Of a DNA stretch of 64,000 nt, positions 36,259 through 45,140 are shown piece by piece (within the stretch, counting starts at the first letter, position 1; the number at the start of each line of letters is the position of its first letter). Made by a program: the position numbers and the translations under genes. The notes beneath the pieces were generated by a model. It had not been told where the DNA came from and searched no databases. It worked only from the letters and a program-made list of their open reading frames with translations. The stretch is from Imperialibacter sp040222385 (GTDB lineage: Bacteria > Bacteroidota > Bacteroidia > Cytophagales > Cyclobacteriaceae), in contig NZ_JAVKDF010000057.1 of NCBI RefSeq assembly GCF_040222385.1, positions 100,615 to 164,614 of the forward strand, written 5' to 3'.

Positions 36259-36645
36259 TCACCCCTGCTTCAGCCAGGCGATGGCATCCTCTTCCTGTTC
36301 GAAAGGGAAAACTTGCTCGTCGATCCCTGGCAGCAGTTTGTCTTCTACATTAGCCACAACGGCCAGCCACTGTTTGTCAGTCACCCACGCAATTCTATTA
36401 ACCTGAGACAAAAACTCCTGAAGGCTTGTTAATGCAAACTTTAGACCTTCCCATAGTGCGTCCAATGTTACGCCCTGAATAGACGAAACCCTGATACACA
36501 AACTGACACCTTCTGAAGTTTCCATTTCACTCAACACCTTTCGCATCGTATTGATAAATGATACTTTGTCAACTTTACCGTCTACTTCAAAGGTCAAAAT
36601 ACCAGCCTCATTAAGTAGTGTCCTATCTTCAATATGCGTTATCAT
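36259..36645 (-). CDS. SpoIIAA-like (STAS/SEC14-type) protein
   Basis: A 128-residue protein with the SpoIIAA-like fold: strands and helices around ILTFEVDGKVDKVSF, SLCIRVSSIQGVTLDALW, RIAWVTDKQWL and the C-terminal FEQEEDAIAWLKQG. Relatives are small soluble proteins of unknown role, perhaps lipid- or partner-binding. It lies 54 bp downstream of a coiled-coil gene on the same strand and may form a stress operon with it. Confidence 0.75.
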   Translation of the reverse strand: MITHIEDRTLLNEAGILTFEVDGKVDKVSFINTMRKVLSEMETSEGVSLCIRVSSIQGVTLDALWEGLKFALTSLQEFLSQVNRIAWVTDKQWLAVVANVEDKLLPGIDEQVFPFEQEEDAIAWLKQG

Positions 36646-36699
36646 TTTTCTATCTTCTATTGGAAAACTATCTAGTGCCTTCTGAATTTCGGAACAAGT

Positions 36700-37002
36700 T
36701 CAACCCAATGCGTTTTTCACTGAATCTGCCAGGTGATAGACTTTCGCTTCGGCTTTCTTCAAGACATTATCAGTTTGCGATTTCAGCTCGTCCCAGTTCT
36801 GCCGTGTAGCGTTAGCAACCTCTCTGTATTTTTCATCTATTCTCCTCTTTTCTTCTTTGATTTCGTTGATGGTAGACTGCAACTGAAGCTTGCCTTCGTC
36901 TGAAGCGCTAGCCATTTTATCTTCCATCTTTTTAATCTCCTTTTCAGTATTTCTGGCTAGGTTTTTCAAATTCTCTTTCAGTTCGTTTTGTTTCGGTAGC
37001 AT
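36700..37002 (-). CDS. Small coiled-coil protein, possible stress protein
   Basis: A 100-residue, highly charged helical protein with heptad-like Leu/Ile spacing over most of its length (KEIKKMEDKMASASDEGK, INEIKEEKRRIDEKY). The RQNWDELKSQTDNVLKKAEAKV part resembles the sll1863-type stress proteins, but I am not sure of the family. It lies upstream of the SpoIIAA-like gene. No signal peptide or membrane segment. Confidence 0.6.
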   Translation of the reverse strand: MLPKQNELKENLKNLARNTEKEIKKMEDKMASASDEGKLQLQSTINEIKEEKRRIDEKYREVANATRQNWDELKSQTDNVLKKAEAKVYHLADSVKNALG

Positions 37003-37332
37003 ACTTTTTGATTTTTTGATATTCGCTACTATTAGGGGCCAAAATCATTCCAAGGGATGGAAAGTGGCCTGCAATAAGATTAAAGGGGGTTTTTAATTGG
37101 CTTTGTGGAATCTACTCCACACTAATATTTGCAGAGCAGGCAATTGCTTCCACACCTAGCGTTTGCAAAACTTCAGATCGTTTAGCATTCAGGCGGCACT
37201 TCCTACCCCTCCTGTAAATTGCCCCCAATAAGTTGGCTGAAAAGTAATGTGCTTTAGTAAAATCGGTTAATTTAGCCGGACATACCCTCGTTGGGTATTT
37301 GACTATTTCGTTGCATACTATACTCTTAAACT
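37003..37332. other. Divergent intergenic region with a weak operator-like repeat
   Basis: About 330 bases with no recognised gene. ATACCC-N5-GGGTAT (37282-37298) lies 35 bases before the giant haem protein gene and could be an operator. Nothing else stands out. Confidence 0.35.
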
Positions 37333-40300
37333 ATGACCTACAAGTTGGCAATAGCATTCCTGAAAGCTATCATCGCACCACTGTCTTTTGTCCTGCTATT
37401 TAGCTTTGGTTGCCAGCCCGAAAAGCCCTATCTGAAAATATCGCAGGGAGCACATATTAGTCTTATTGGCAACAACCTTTGCTCCCGGATGATGAACTAC
37501 GGGTATTTTGAAACTGAAATGCAGCTCAGATACCCAGACTCTGAGTTATACATCAGAAACATGTGCGACGGCGGTGACACACCCGGGTTCCGACCCCATT
37601 CCGGCCGGGTTTCGCCCTGGGCATTTCCGGGAGCTGAAAAGTTTCAAACGGATTTGGCTCAGAACTCTGGTAGCGAAGGGCATTTCGAAACGCCGGACGA
37701 ATGGCTTGCCCGGCACAAAACTGATATTATCATTGCCTGCTTTGGTTTTTCTGAATCCTATGCGGGGCCTGAAGGTGTCGATAATTTCAAGGCAGAACTT
37801 TCGGCCTTCATTGAGCACACTTTTTCCCAAAAATATAACGATTCCATTCCACCTCAACTGGTGCTGGTGTCGCCCATCGCCTTTCAGGATCTTTCCGATA
37901 AATACGACCTTCCCAACGGAGATCAGGAAAACAGAAACCTCAGTCTCTATGCAAATGCCATCAAGGAAGTGGCCCTGCAATATCAGGTGCTGTTTGTCGA
38001 CGCTTTTGGGCCAACGCAACAATGGTTTGCTGAACAGCAATTGACAATAGATGGATTGCAACTCAATGATGAAGGCTACCAAAAATTTTCGAAGCTATTG
38101 GCAGATGAAACCTTTGGAAAAAAGGAAGTTGAAAACGAGAACCTGCGAGCATTCGTAAAAGAAGCAGTGCTTGAAAAAAACTGGTTTTGGCACAACGACT
38201 ACAAAGTCCCCAACGGCGTCCATGTATTTGGCAGAAGGTACCGTCCGTTTGGCAATGAAAACTACCCCGAAGAGTTGATCAAGGTTCGGCAAATGACGGG
38301 CATAAGGGACACAGCTATTTGGAAAACCCTTAAAGGTGAATCGTACGACCTGGCGGCTGCAGATGCAAAAACGCAAAAGCTGACGCCGATTGAAACGAAC
38401 TACACACTCACCGACAATGTGCGGTATCTGTATGGCGATGAGCTCATGAGTCATTTCAAAATGGCGTCTGGTTACAAAATTGAACTATTTGCCTCGGAAG
38501 AAGACTTTCCTGAGCTGGCCAACCCTTCTCAGATTTCCTTTGACAACAAAGGTCGGCTTTGGGTGGCTGTAATGCCCACCTACCCGCACTATAAGCCTGG
38601 CGACGCAAGGCCCGACGATAAGCTCATTATTCTTGAGGACACCGATGGCGACTTTAAGGCCGACAAGGTGACTGTGTTTGCGGATAAATTACACATCCCG
38701 GCTGGCTTCGAATTTGCCCCCGAAGGCGTTTACATCTCGCAGGGCACTAACCTGAAGCTGTATACCGACACCGATGGCGACGACAAAGCCGACAAAGTCG
38801 AGATCGTCCTAAGTGGCTTCGATGACCACGACACTCACCACGTGATCAGCGCCTTCAGTGCGGATCCCTCCGGCGCTATTTATATGGGCGAAGGAGTCTT
38901 TTTGCATACAAATGTGGAAACGCCCTATGGCACGGTGAGAGCTACTAATGGAGGTTTTTATCGCTACAACCCGCAAAGAAAACGACTCGAAAGAACGGCT
39001 CAGCTTTCCATTCCAAATCCCTGGGGCATTGCCTTCGACGAATGGGGGCAAAATTTCTTCGCTCACACCTCCGGGCCCGATGTTAACTGGATGATGCCTG
39101 GCTCGATCAAGTCAAAATATGGACTGGCTAACCCAGGATCGAGAAACCTGATTGAAGACAAGCACAGGGTGCGCCCCACTTCCGGGCTGGAGTTCGTTTA
39201 CAGCAGGCACTTTCCTGATGAAGTGCAGGGCGACATGCTGATCAATAATACCATTGGATTTCTCGGTACCAAAATGCACCAGGTGATCGACGACGGTACT
39301 GGTTTCAAAACCAAACACAGGCTTGACCTTGTCGTCAGTGACGACCCCAATTTCCGCCCGGTGGACATGGAATTTGCGCCGGATGGCTCGCTTTATCTCG
39401 CCGACTGGCACAATGTGCTGGTGGGCCACATGCAGCACAACGCCCGTGATCCCCTTCGTGACCATGTGCATGGCAAAATTTACCGCATCACCTACCCTTC
39501 CCGGCCACTAGTAACTCCCGCCAAGGTCGACGGAGCAAGCATAGAAGAATTGCTCGATAACCTGAAGCTGCCTGAATACCGCAGCCGCTACAGAAGCAGA
39601 AGAGAGTTGAGAGAAAGAGAAACTGAGAAGGTACTGGCCGCCATCGACAAATGGACAAATGAGTTGGATAAAACAGACCCAAATTATGAGCGATTCCTGC
39701 TTGAGGGGTTATGGGCATCGTGGGGAATGAATGCCATCGACCTCAAGCTATTGAGAACGTTGTTAAAGGCTGACGATTATAAAGTAAGAACAGCCGCCGT
39801 TCGGGTGCTTCGCTACACTGGGCACCAGGTGTCTGAGCAGGCTGGCTTGCTGAAAATGGCTGCCGCTGATGAAAACAGCAGGGTTCGCCTGGAAGCCATT
39901 GTGGCCGCTTCGTGGCTGGATGACGATGCAGCCAGAGAGATTCTGGCAATAGCTGCCCAGAAACCCCTGGATGACTGGATGGAAAAGCCGTACCAGGCCA
40001 TATTAGATCACATGGTGCCTTACAAGCCCGAAATCGCTGGCAACGAGCTGGTGCCACCAATGTTGTCGAAGGAAGAACAACAGTTATTCCTTGCGGGAAA
40101 GGAAATTTACATGAGAGATGGCTACTGCAGCACCTGCCATCAGCCTGACGGAAAAGGGCTGGACGCTGCCGGATTCCCTCCTTTGTCAGGTAACGAGTGG
40201 GTGCAGGGCAGCGAAGAGCGACTCATCAAAATCACGTTAAAGGGATTGTATGGCCCGATAACGGTGGCCGGAAAAGACTACCCCGGCCAGGTGCCAATGA

Positions 40301-40494
40301 CACCGTTCGGCGGACTGCTGAATGATCAGGAAATAGCCGCCGTGCTTACCTACGTAAGAAGCTCGTTCGGAAATCTTGCCGACGCTGTTACTACAGAAAC
40401 AGTCAAGCAGGTGCGGGAGTCTTCTAAAGACAAATCTGGGTTCTATACTCCGGAGGAATTGTTAAAAGAGCATCCACACGAAAATGACAAGTAA
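37333..40494 (+). CDS. PVC-type haem-binding protein: degenerate SGNH domain, dehydrogenase propeller, HEAT repeats, cytochrome c
   Basis: A 1053-residue exported protein (signal or lipobox near LLFSFGC). Order: an SGNH-hydrolase-like domain (about 35-260), a membrane-bound-dehydrogenase-like propeller (about 370-720; FEFAPEGVYISQG, ADWHNVLVGH), HEAT-like repeats (about 740-900) and a cytochrome c with CSTCH at 932-936. The SGNH blocks are altered: GDS is GNNL, GxND is FGFSES, and the DxxH position is DGLQLN, so the hydrolase is probably dead. The family is linked to carbohydrate oxidation. It precedes, by about 106 bp, a four-gene sugar-acid operon. Confidence 0.85.
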   Translation: MTYKLAIAFLKAIIAPLSFVLLFSFGCQPEKPYLKISQGAHISLIGNNLCSRMMNYGYFETEMQLRYPDSELYIRNMCDGGDTPGFRPHSGRVSPWAFPGAEKFQTDLAQNSGSEGHFETPDEWLARHKTDIIIACFGFSESYAGPEGVDNFKAELSAFIEHTFSQKYNDSIPPQLVLVSPIAFQDLSDKYDLPNGDQENRNLSLYANAIKEVALQYQVLFVDAFGPTQQWFAEQQLTIDGLQLNDEGYQKFSKLLADETFGKKEVENENLRAFVKEAVLEKNWFWHNDYKVPNGVHVFGRRYRPFGNENYPEELIKVRQMTGIRDTAIWKTLKGESYDLAAADAKTQKLTPIETNYTLTDNVRYLYGDELMSHFKMASGYKIELFASEEDFPELANPSQISFDNKGRLWVAVMPTYPHYKPGDARPDDKLIILEDTDGDFKADKVTVFADKLHIPAGFEFAPEGVYISQGTNLKLYTDTDGDDKADKVEIVLSGFDDHDTHHVISAFSADPSGAIYMGEGVFLHTNVETPYGTVRATNGGFYRYNPQRKRLERTAQLSIPNPWGIAFDEWGQNFFAHTSGPDVNWMMPGSIKSKYGLANPGSRNLIEDKHRVRPTSGLEFVYSRHFPDEVQGDMLINNTIGFLGTKMHQVIDDGTGFKTKHRLDLVVSDDPNFRPVDMEFAPDGSLYLADWHNVLVGHMQHNARDPLRDHVHGKIYRITYPSRPLVTPAKVDGASIEELLDNLKLPEYRSRYRSRRELRERETEKVLAAIDKWTNELDKTDPNYERFLLEGLWASWGMNAIDLKLLRTLLKADDYKVRTAAVRVLRYTGHQVSEQAGLLKMAAADENSRVRLEAIVAASWLDDDAAREILAIAAQKPLDDWMEKPYQAILDHMVPYKPEIAGNELVPPMLSKEEQQLFLAGKEIYMRDGYCSTCHQPDGKGLDAAGFPPLSGNEWVQGSEERLIKITLKGLYGPITVAGKDYPGQVPMTPFGGLLNDQEIAAVLTYVRSSFGNLADAVTTETVKQVRESSKDKSGFYTPEELLKEHPHENDK

Positions 40495-40600
40495 ATGACC
40501 TAACGAGCCAATTTGTGAAATGAGTAAACTCAATACGTTGAATTATTAATTAAGCGCTGGCGGTTGACCAGTCGACTACAAAACACAATACTTACAAACA

Positions 40601-41485
40601 ATGAAGATTTCGATACACAACTGGATGCGGGCAGAAACCATTGAGGAAACCGTCAACCGGATAGCAAAACTGGGCTACGACAGCCTTGAAATTCAGGGAA
40701 GCCCCGAACTGTACGACACAAAAAAGGTAAAACGGCTGCTGGATGATGCAGGCATCAGTTGCTGGGGTTCTGTCACGCTAATGTTAGAGCAGCGCAATCT
40801 CCTGGCCAAAGACAAAAAGCAAAGAGCTGACTCTGTGCAATATGTAAAAGACGTTGTAAGAATGGTGGCCGAGCTCGATGGCCACATGGTATCAGTGGTA
40901 CCTTCAACAGTTGGGAAGATCTTACCGGAAGGCAAACCCGAAGAAGACTGGAAATACGCCGTTGATAGCATGAAGCAGGTATATGAGTATGCTGAAAGTG
41001 TCGGCATTCTGCTTGGAATAGAGCCCATCAACCGTTTTGAGACCTATTTCATCAACCGTGGCGACCAGGCGCTGGCGCTGGCCAAAGAAGTTGGCCCCAA
41101 GTGCGGCGTTTGCCTCGACACCTTCCATATGAACATTGAGGAAGATGAAATCCTCCCAGCTATTCGTCGTGCTAAAGGAAATCTTATCGGCTTCCATGTG
41201 GCTGACAACAACAGAATGGCTCCCGGCATGGGCAAACTGGATTGGGGGAGCATCGTCAAAACACTGGGAGAAATTGGTTACGACGATGTGCTTTCGGTGG
41301 AGTTTTGCTCCCCGCTCGACAGAACACCGGCCAACCCTTACCCCAATTCTATTGACGAATCGCCCAAAGGATTGAGTCCAGAGCAAAAAAAGTTTCTCGA
41401 AGACCATGGCAGCTCAGCCGTAACCGACGAATTCTACACCATGCTCACCAAAAAATCCATCGAAACGCTCAGACCATTGATATGA
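40601..41485 (+). CDS. Sugar epimerase of the D-psicose/D-tagatose 3-epimerase-like group
   Basis: A 294-residue TIM barrel without a leader. The metal site of ketose 3-epimerases is recognisable: Glu in LGIEPINRFETYF, Asp in VCLDTFHMNIEE, His in GFHVADNNRMAPG and Glu in LSVEFCSPL. It interconverts keto sugars or related polyols at C3, though sugar-acid or inositol substrates are possible. Its stop overlaps the start of the dehydratase gene by 4 bp, so the two are coupled. Confidence 0.87.
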   Translation: MKISIHNWMRAETIEETVNRIAKLGYDSLEIQGSPELYDTKKVKRLLDDAGISCWGSVTLMLEQRNLLAKDKKQRADSVQYVKDVVRMVAELDGHMVSVVPSTVGKILPEGKPEEDWKYAVDSMKQVYEYAESVGILLGIEPINRFETYFINRGDQALALAKEVGPKCGVCLDTFHMNIEEDEILPAIRRAKGNLIGFHVADNNRMAPGMGKLDWGSIVKTLGEIGYDDVLSVEFCSPLDRTPANPYPNSIDESPKGLSPEQKKFLEDHGSSAVTDEFYTMLTKKSIETLRPLI

Positions 41486-42651
41486 AAATAAAAAACGTTG
41501 AAGCCTTCTGGCTTCGTTGCCCGATACCACCAGCCAAGCAGCACCGTTCAGATTACGGTCTGCTCACTGAATTCGACATGACCCTCGTGGTTGTCACAAC
41601 AGAAAGTGGCTTGCAAGGCTTTGGCGAAGCCAAGGCCGCTGTAGGCTCATCAGGTTCCTGTGCCTCCATCGTCAGTTGTGTAGAAAATGAGTTGAAGCCT
41701 ATTTTAGTAGGCCAGGACGTTCGCAACATCTCCCGCCTCTGGGAAATGATCTACAACGGCACCCGTGACCACTATGCACTAGACAGGGGCCGTAAGTTTC
41801 CCATTCTTGGGCGCCGTGGCCTGACAGTCTCAGCCATGAGCGGTGTCGACACAGCTCTTTGGGACATAAAGGGAAAAATGCTGGGTGTACCGGTTGTTGA
41901 GTTACTAGGCGGAGCCTGTCGTGACAGCATGCCTGCTTATGCCAGTGGTGGCTGGGCAGGTGCTGACAAAATAGGCGAGCAACTGCTGAGCTACACGGCA
42001 AAAGGCTTCAAAGGAGTCAAAATGCGGGTCGGCATCATGGACAATACCGTACACGAAAGCATCAAGCGGGTAAAGGCTGCCAGAGAAGCACTCGGCGATA
42101 GCATCAAACTCATGACAGATGCCCATGGCACCTTCAGTGTGCCAGAAGCAAAGCAGTTCTGCCGGGGCGTGGAAGACTGCAACCTCTACTGGTTCGAGGA
42201 GCCCATTAGTCCCGACAACAAAGTGGGAACAGCTGAGGTAAGGGCTTCTACCGCCATTCCCATAGCCGCCGGAGAAAGCGAATACACTGTGTTTGACGTG
42301 CGTGATCTGATCGACCTCAGAGCGCTGGATGTAGTGCAGCCCGACTCTGCCATCATTGGCGGCATTACAGAGGCCATGAGAACCGCCCATTTGGCCAATA
42401 CCTATCAACTTGAACTGGCTCCTCACTGCTGGGGATCAGCGTTTTCATTCATGGCCGGGGTGAACGTTGCCTTTGCAGCACCTGCAGCGACGATCATTGA
42501 GTTTTCACTCGGAGGAAATCCGATGATGTACGACCTGGTAGAAGAAAACATTGAGGCCATTGATGGTCAAATAGCGGCCCCAACAGCCCCTGGCCTGGGC
42601 CTCACTCCCAACTGGGATTTTGTAAAAGAGTTTAAACAAACCGTTCGATAA
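41482..42651 (+). CDS. Mandelate racemase/enolase superfamily protein, probable sugar-acid dehydratase
   Basis: A 389-residue enolase-superfamily enzyme. The second-strand catalytic motif is KMR (GFKGVKMRVG), the metal ligands are in MTDAHGTF, WFEEPIS and AAGESEY, and the terminal base His is in APHCWGS. This set fits acid-sugar dehydratases, which turn aldonates or aldarates into 2-keto-3-deoxy acids. Its product could feed the FAH-type dehydratase and semialdehyde dehydrogenase encoded at 27-31 kb. The exact sugar acid is unknown. Confidence 0.87.
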   Translation: MKIKNVEAFWLRCPIPPAKQHRSDYGLLTEFDMTLVVVTTESGLQGFGEAKAAVGSSGSCASIVSCVENELKPILVGQDVRNISRLWEMIYNGTRDHYALDRGRKFPILGRRGLTVSAMSGVDTALWDIKGKMLGVPVVELLGGACRDSMPAYASGGWAGADKIGEQLLSYTAKGFKGVKMRVGIMDNTVHESIKRVKAAREALGDSIKLMTDAHGTFSVPEAKQFCRGVEDCNLYWFEEPISPDNKVGTAEVRASTAIPIAAGESEYTVFDVRDLIDLRALDVVQPDSAIIGGITEAMRTAHLANTYQLELAPHCWGSAFSFMAGVNVAFAAPAATIIEFSLGGNPMMYDLVEENIEAIDGQIAAPTAPGLGLTPNWDFVKEFKQTVR

Positions 42652-42653
42652 TC

Positions 42654-43139
42654 ATGGCAAAAGCAATTGGAATTAACCACGTAGCGCTGGTTGTAAAAAA
42701 TCTGGAGGAAACCAGCAAATTCTACGAAGAAGAGCTGGGACTGGAAGTCATTCCGGCTTTCTTGTTCGACTACCCTACCGCCTTTTTCAAAATCAACGCC
42801 ACGCAGCAGCTTCACCTCACTGAATGGGAAGATGAACATTCATTCCGTGGGCATGTTTGTATGCAAGTGGATGATATCAACAAGATCTTCTGGCGCATGA
42901 AAGAGCTGGGGGTAATAGATACTTCCCCCTGGGGCAAAGTGCGCCAACTCCCAGATGGGCCCATTCAGATGTTTGTTCGTGACCCATCAGGCAACCTGGT
43001 AGAGCTTTCTTCGCCTCCAGGCTTTGCTATCGACCCGAAGATTTTTGAGGACGAGCTGTTCCAGGCAGGCATTTATGTTTCCGGCAGAAATGACTTCAGA
43101 GGATACAAATCAAAAGACGCCACGCTTTACCACAAATAA
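42654..43139 (+). CDS. VOC (glyoxalase/dioxygenase) family protein
   Basis: A 161-residue two-module VOC protein with plausible metal ligands His9 (INHVALVV), His in LHLTEW, His in FRGHVCMQVDD and Glu in NLVELSSP. It begins 2 bp after the dehydratase gene. In this operon it may isomerise or process the keto-deoxy acid, but no reaction can be assigned. Confidence 0.83.
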   Translation: MAKAIGINHVALVVKNLEETSKFYEEELGLEVIPAFLFDYPTAFFKINATQQLHLTEWEDEHSFRGHVCMQVDDINKIFWRMKELGVIDTSPWGKVRQLPDGPIQMFVRDPSGNLVELSSPPGFAIDPKIFEDELFQAGIYVSGRNDFRGYKSKDATLYHK

Positions 43140-43143
43140 CCGT

Positions 43144-44106
43144 ATGCACAATATCCTTCTACTGGAAACCGTGGCCGATGATGCCCTGGAGATTCTTCAA
43201 AAGGCTGCCGATGTCAATATTCTGGCTGCTTATGAGCCGGGCTTTGACTTGTCGACTATTTCAAATCATCAGGTCGATGCCATAGTTACCAGAGGCAAGG
43301 GCCAGGTCAACCCAAAGTTAATGGATGCTTGTCCGGCCCTGAAGGTAGCGGGCCGCTGTGGTGTGGGACTCGATAATCTGGACGTCGCCTATGCAACCTC
43401 CAAAGGTATCAAGATAGTGAATGCGCCAGGATCCAATGCCCAAACAATCGCAGAGCACACCATGTCACTGATGATGATGATGCAAAGAAACCTTTTCAGG
43501 TCAGTGGCGGAAGTAAAAGCGGGCAACTGGGGCTGGCGCAATCAGTTTGAGGGCGACGAGATTTACGGCAAAACGCTGGGCATACTGGGGTTGGGTAATA
43601 TCGGCAAGAAAGTAGCTGCCATGGCCACCGCCTTTGGTATGAAGGTGATTTACTGGGATCAGGCAGAAGCGGCGAACGTGCCCTACACCTTCAAATCATT
43701 TGAAGAGGTAATTACCGAGGCAGATGTCATCACACTTCATGTGCCTCTTTTGCCTGAAACAAAGGAGCTCATCAATGCGGCAACATTGCAGAAGATGAAA
43801 AAAAGTGCCTTGCTGATCAACACTGCCCGTGGGCCGATCATTGATCAGCAAGCTCTATACGAGGCGCTGAAGAACGGAACTATCGCTGGCTTTGCTGCTG
43901 ATGTGTTAACAGAAGAACCTCCAGCTAAAGATGAACCTTTGCTCACACTTCCCAATGCGCTTATTACCGCTCATGTGGGTAGCCTTACCAGCCGAACCTA
44001 TACCAAAATGTGCGTCGATACTGTGAACAATGTGCTGGCCATTGTGAGAGGGCAGCAGCCAATGGAGGGATGCGTTTTTAATAGGAAGGAGTTGGCCGAC
44101 AGGTAA
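43144..44106 (+). CDS. D-isomer-specific 2-hydroxyacid dehydrogenase
   Basis: A 320-residue NAD-dependent enzyme similar in plan to 3-phosphoglycerate dehydrogenase without a regulatory domain. I start it at 43144 (MHNILLLET), 4 bases after the VOC stop; the longer frame runs inside the VOC gene. Visible are the Rossmann motif GILGLGNIGKKV, Arg in NTARGPIID, Glu in ADVLTEEPP and the active His in ITAHVGSLT. It probably reduces or oxidises a 2-keto/2-hydroxy acid of the sugar-acid route. Last gene of its operon. Confidence 0.87.
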   Translation: MHNILLLETVADDALEILQKAADVNILAAYEPGFDLSTISNHQVDAIVTRGKGQVNPKLMDACPALKVAGRCGVGLDNLDVAYATSKGIKIVNAPGSNAQTIAEHTMSLMMMMQRNLFRSVAEVKAGNWGWRNQFEGDEIYGKTLGILGLGNIGKKVAAMATAFGMKVIYWDQAEAANVPYTFKSFEEVITEADVITLHVPLLPETKELINAATLQKMKKSALLINTARGPIIDQQALYEALKNGTIAGFAADVLTEEPPAKDEPLLTLPNALITAHVGSLTSRTYTKMCVDTVNNVLAIVRGQQPMEGCVFNRKELADR

Positions 44107-44147
44107 ATCGGTCAGGCGACACTATTAATTTCAAGAAAGACTTTTCC

Positions 44148-44852
44148 TTATAAAAGGTGTTCAAGCGGGCGACGTCCCTCCCATGTACCTTCCGAGCGAA
44201 TGGGCTGAAACCTGGCAAATAACTCTTCCCTGTACCATTTTAATGTCTTTGTCTTCGCAATGGCCACTCGATGGTGCTCACTTTCATAGGCGAATCGTCG
44301 AAGCGAAGCCTCATCCGCCCAAACGCTATAGGTAGCCATCTGCACGATCGGCAGCTCTCCCATTCCTTTTGTGTAAACAAGCCCACTGTTAGCCTTCAAA
44401 TCCTTTTGGGAAACAGGTACATATCGCCAGAAATCAAGAAGCTTTTGCCATTTGATGGTTGCACGGGTGATGGCGATCACAGGACCAGACGACTCGGAAC
44501 TGGGAGTTGGTTCAAATGGGTTAACCCCACTCCAACGACCATGAGAACTGGTATTCACCATGTAGGTTGTCCACACCTCGCTGGCACGCCCCCAATAACG
44601 ATCAACGATCTGTGACCTGGCAAAGAATGCGTTAGCATCATCTTCACTTCGCCAAACCTGCAAAAGAATGTAGGTGGAAAAATCGGGAAAAGCATTGAAA
44701 CTATCACCACGGCCAGTTCCCATGAGTTTGTAAAACGTATTGCCTTCTACGATGGAAAGCTGGCGGTGAGCCAACTGCATCATTGAAAGAGCCCAAAACT
44801 TATCTGAAAAACCCTTGAACCTAAAACATGTGATGGTTGTGACCTGTGACAT
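44148..44852 (-). CDS. Spheroidene monooxygenase-like (CrtA-like) protein
   Basis: A 234-residue protein resembling CrtA, with the ALSMMQLAHRQLS and FYKLMGTGRGDSFN stretches and the SVWADEASLRRFAYESEHHRVAI motif. CrtA hydroxylates or oxidises carotenoids at C2 in phototrophs, and relatives occur in pigmented Bacteroidota. No other carotenoid gene is in the window. A 10-base palindrome TCGTATACGA lies 15 bases before the start codon and might be an operator. Confidence 0.78.
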   Translation of the reverse strand: MSQVTTITCFRFKGFSDKFWALSMMQLAHRQLSIVEGNTFYKLMGTGRGDSFNAFPDFSTYILLQVWRSEDDANAFFARSQIVDRYWGRASEVWTTYMVNTSSHGRWSGVNPFEPTPSSESSGPVIAITRATIKWQKLLDFWRYVPVSQKDLKANSGLVYTKGMGELPIVQMATYSVWADEASLRRFAYESEHHRVAIAKTKTLKWYREELFARFQPIRSEGTWEGRRPLEHLL

Positions 44853-45060
44853 GGCATCATAACATGTCGTATACGAATAATGTTAAGACAACAAAGTGTG
44901 ATTTGAACAAGTCTATCTGGTCGATCAACCTATTTATTCAACGGTACAAAAGCGATATGACTCCAGACTGTGCTGCCATATCCGAAACTCTTAAGCGTTG
45001 CGATTGAACTCTTATGCATAAGTATCAATTACTTTGTGTCGGTTGCCAGAATTATTCCCT

Positions 45061-45068
45061 TATATTTG
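45061..45068 (+). promoter_or_regulatory. Bacteroidota -7 element before the sensor kinase
   Basis: TATATTTG fits TAnnTTTG exactly, 72 bases before the kinase start codon. The -33 TTG is not at ideal spacing. Confidence 0.45.
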
Positions 45069-45140
45069 TCTCTCCTCCAGCTCGTTGAAAAGCTTATCCC
45101 TCATTCTTAGCTTTTTCTCTACCAGATACTTTTCTTTCTT

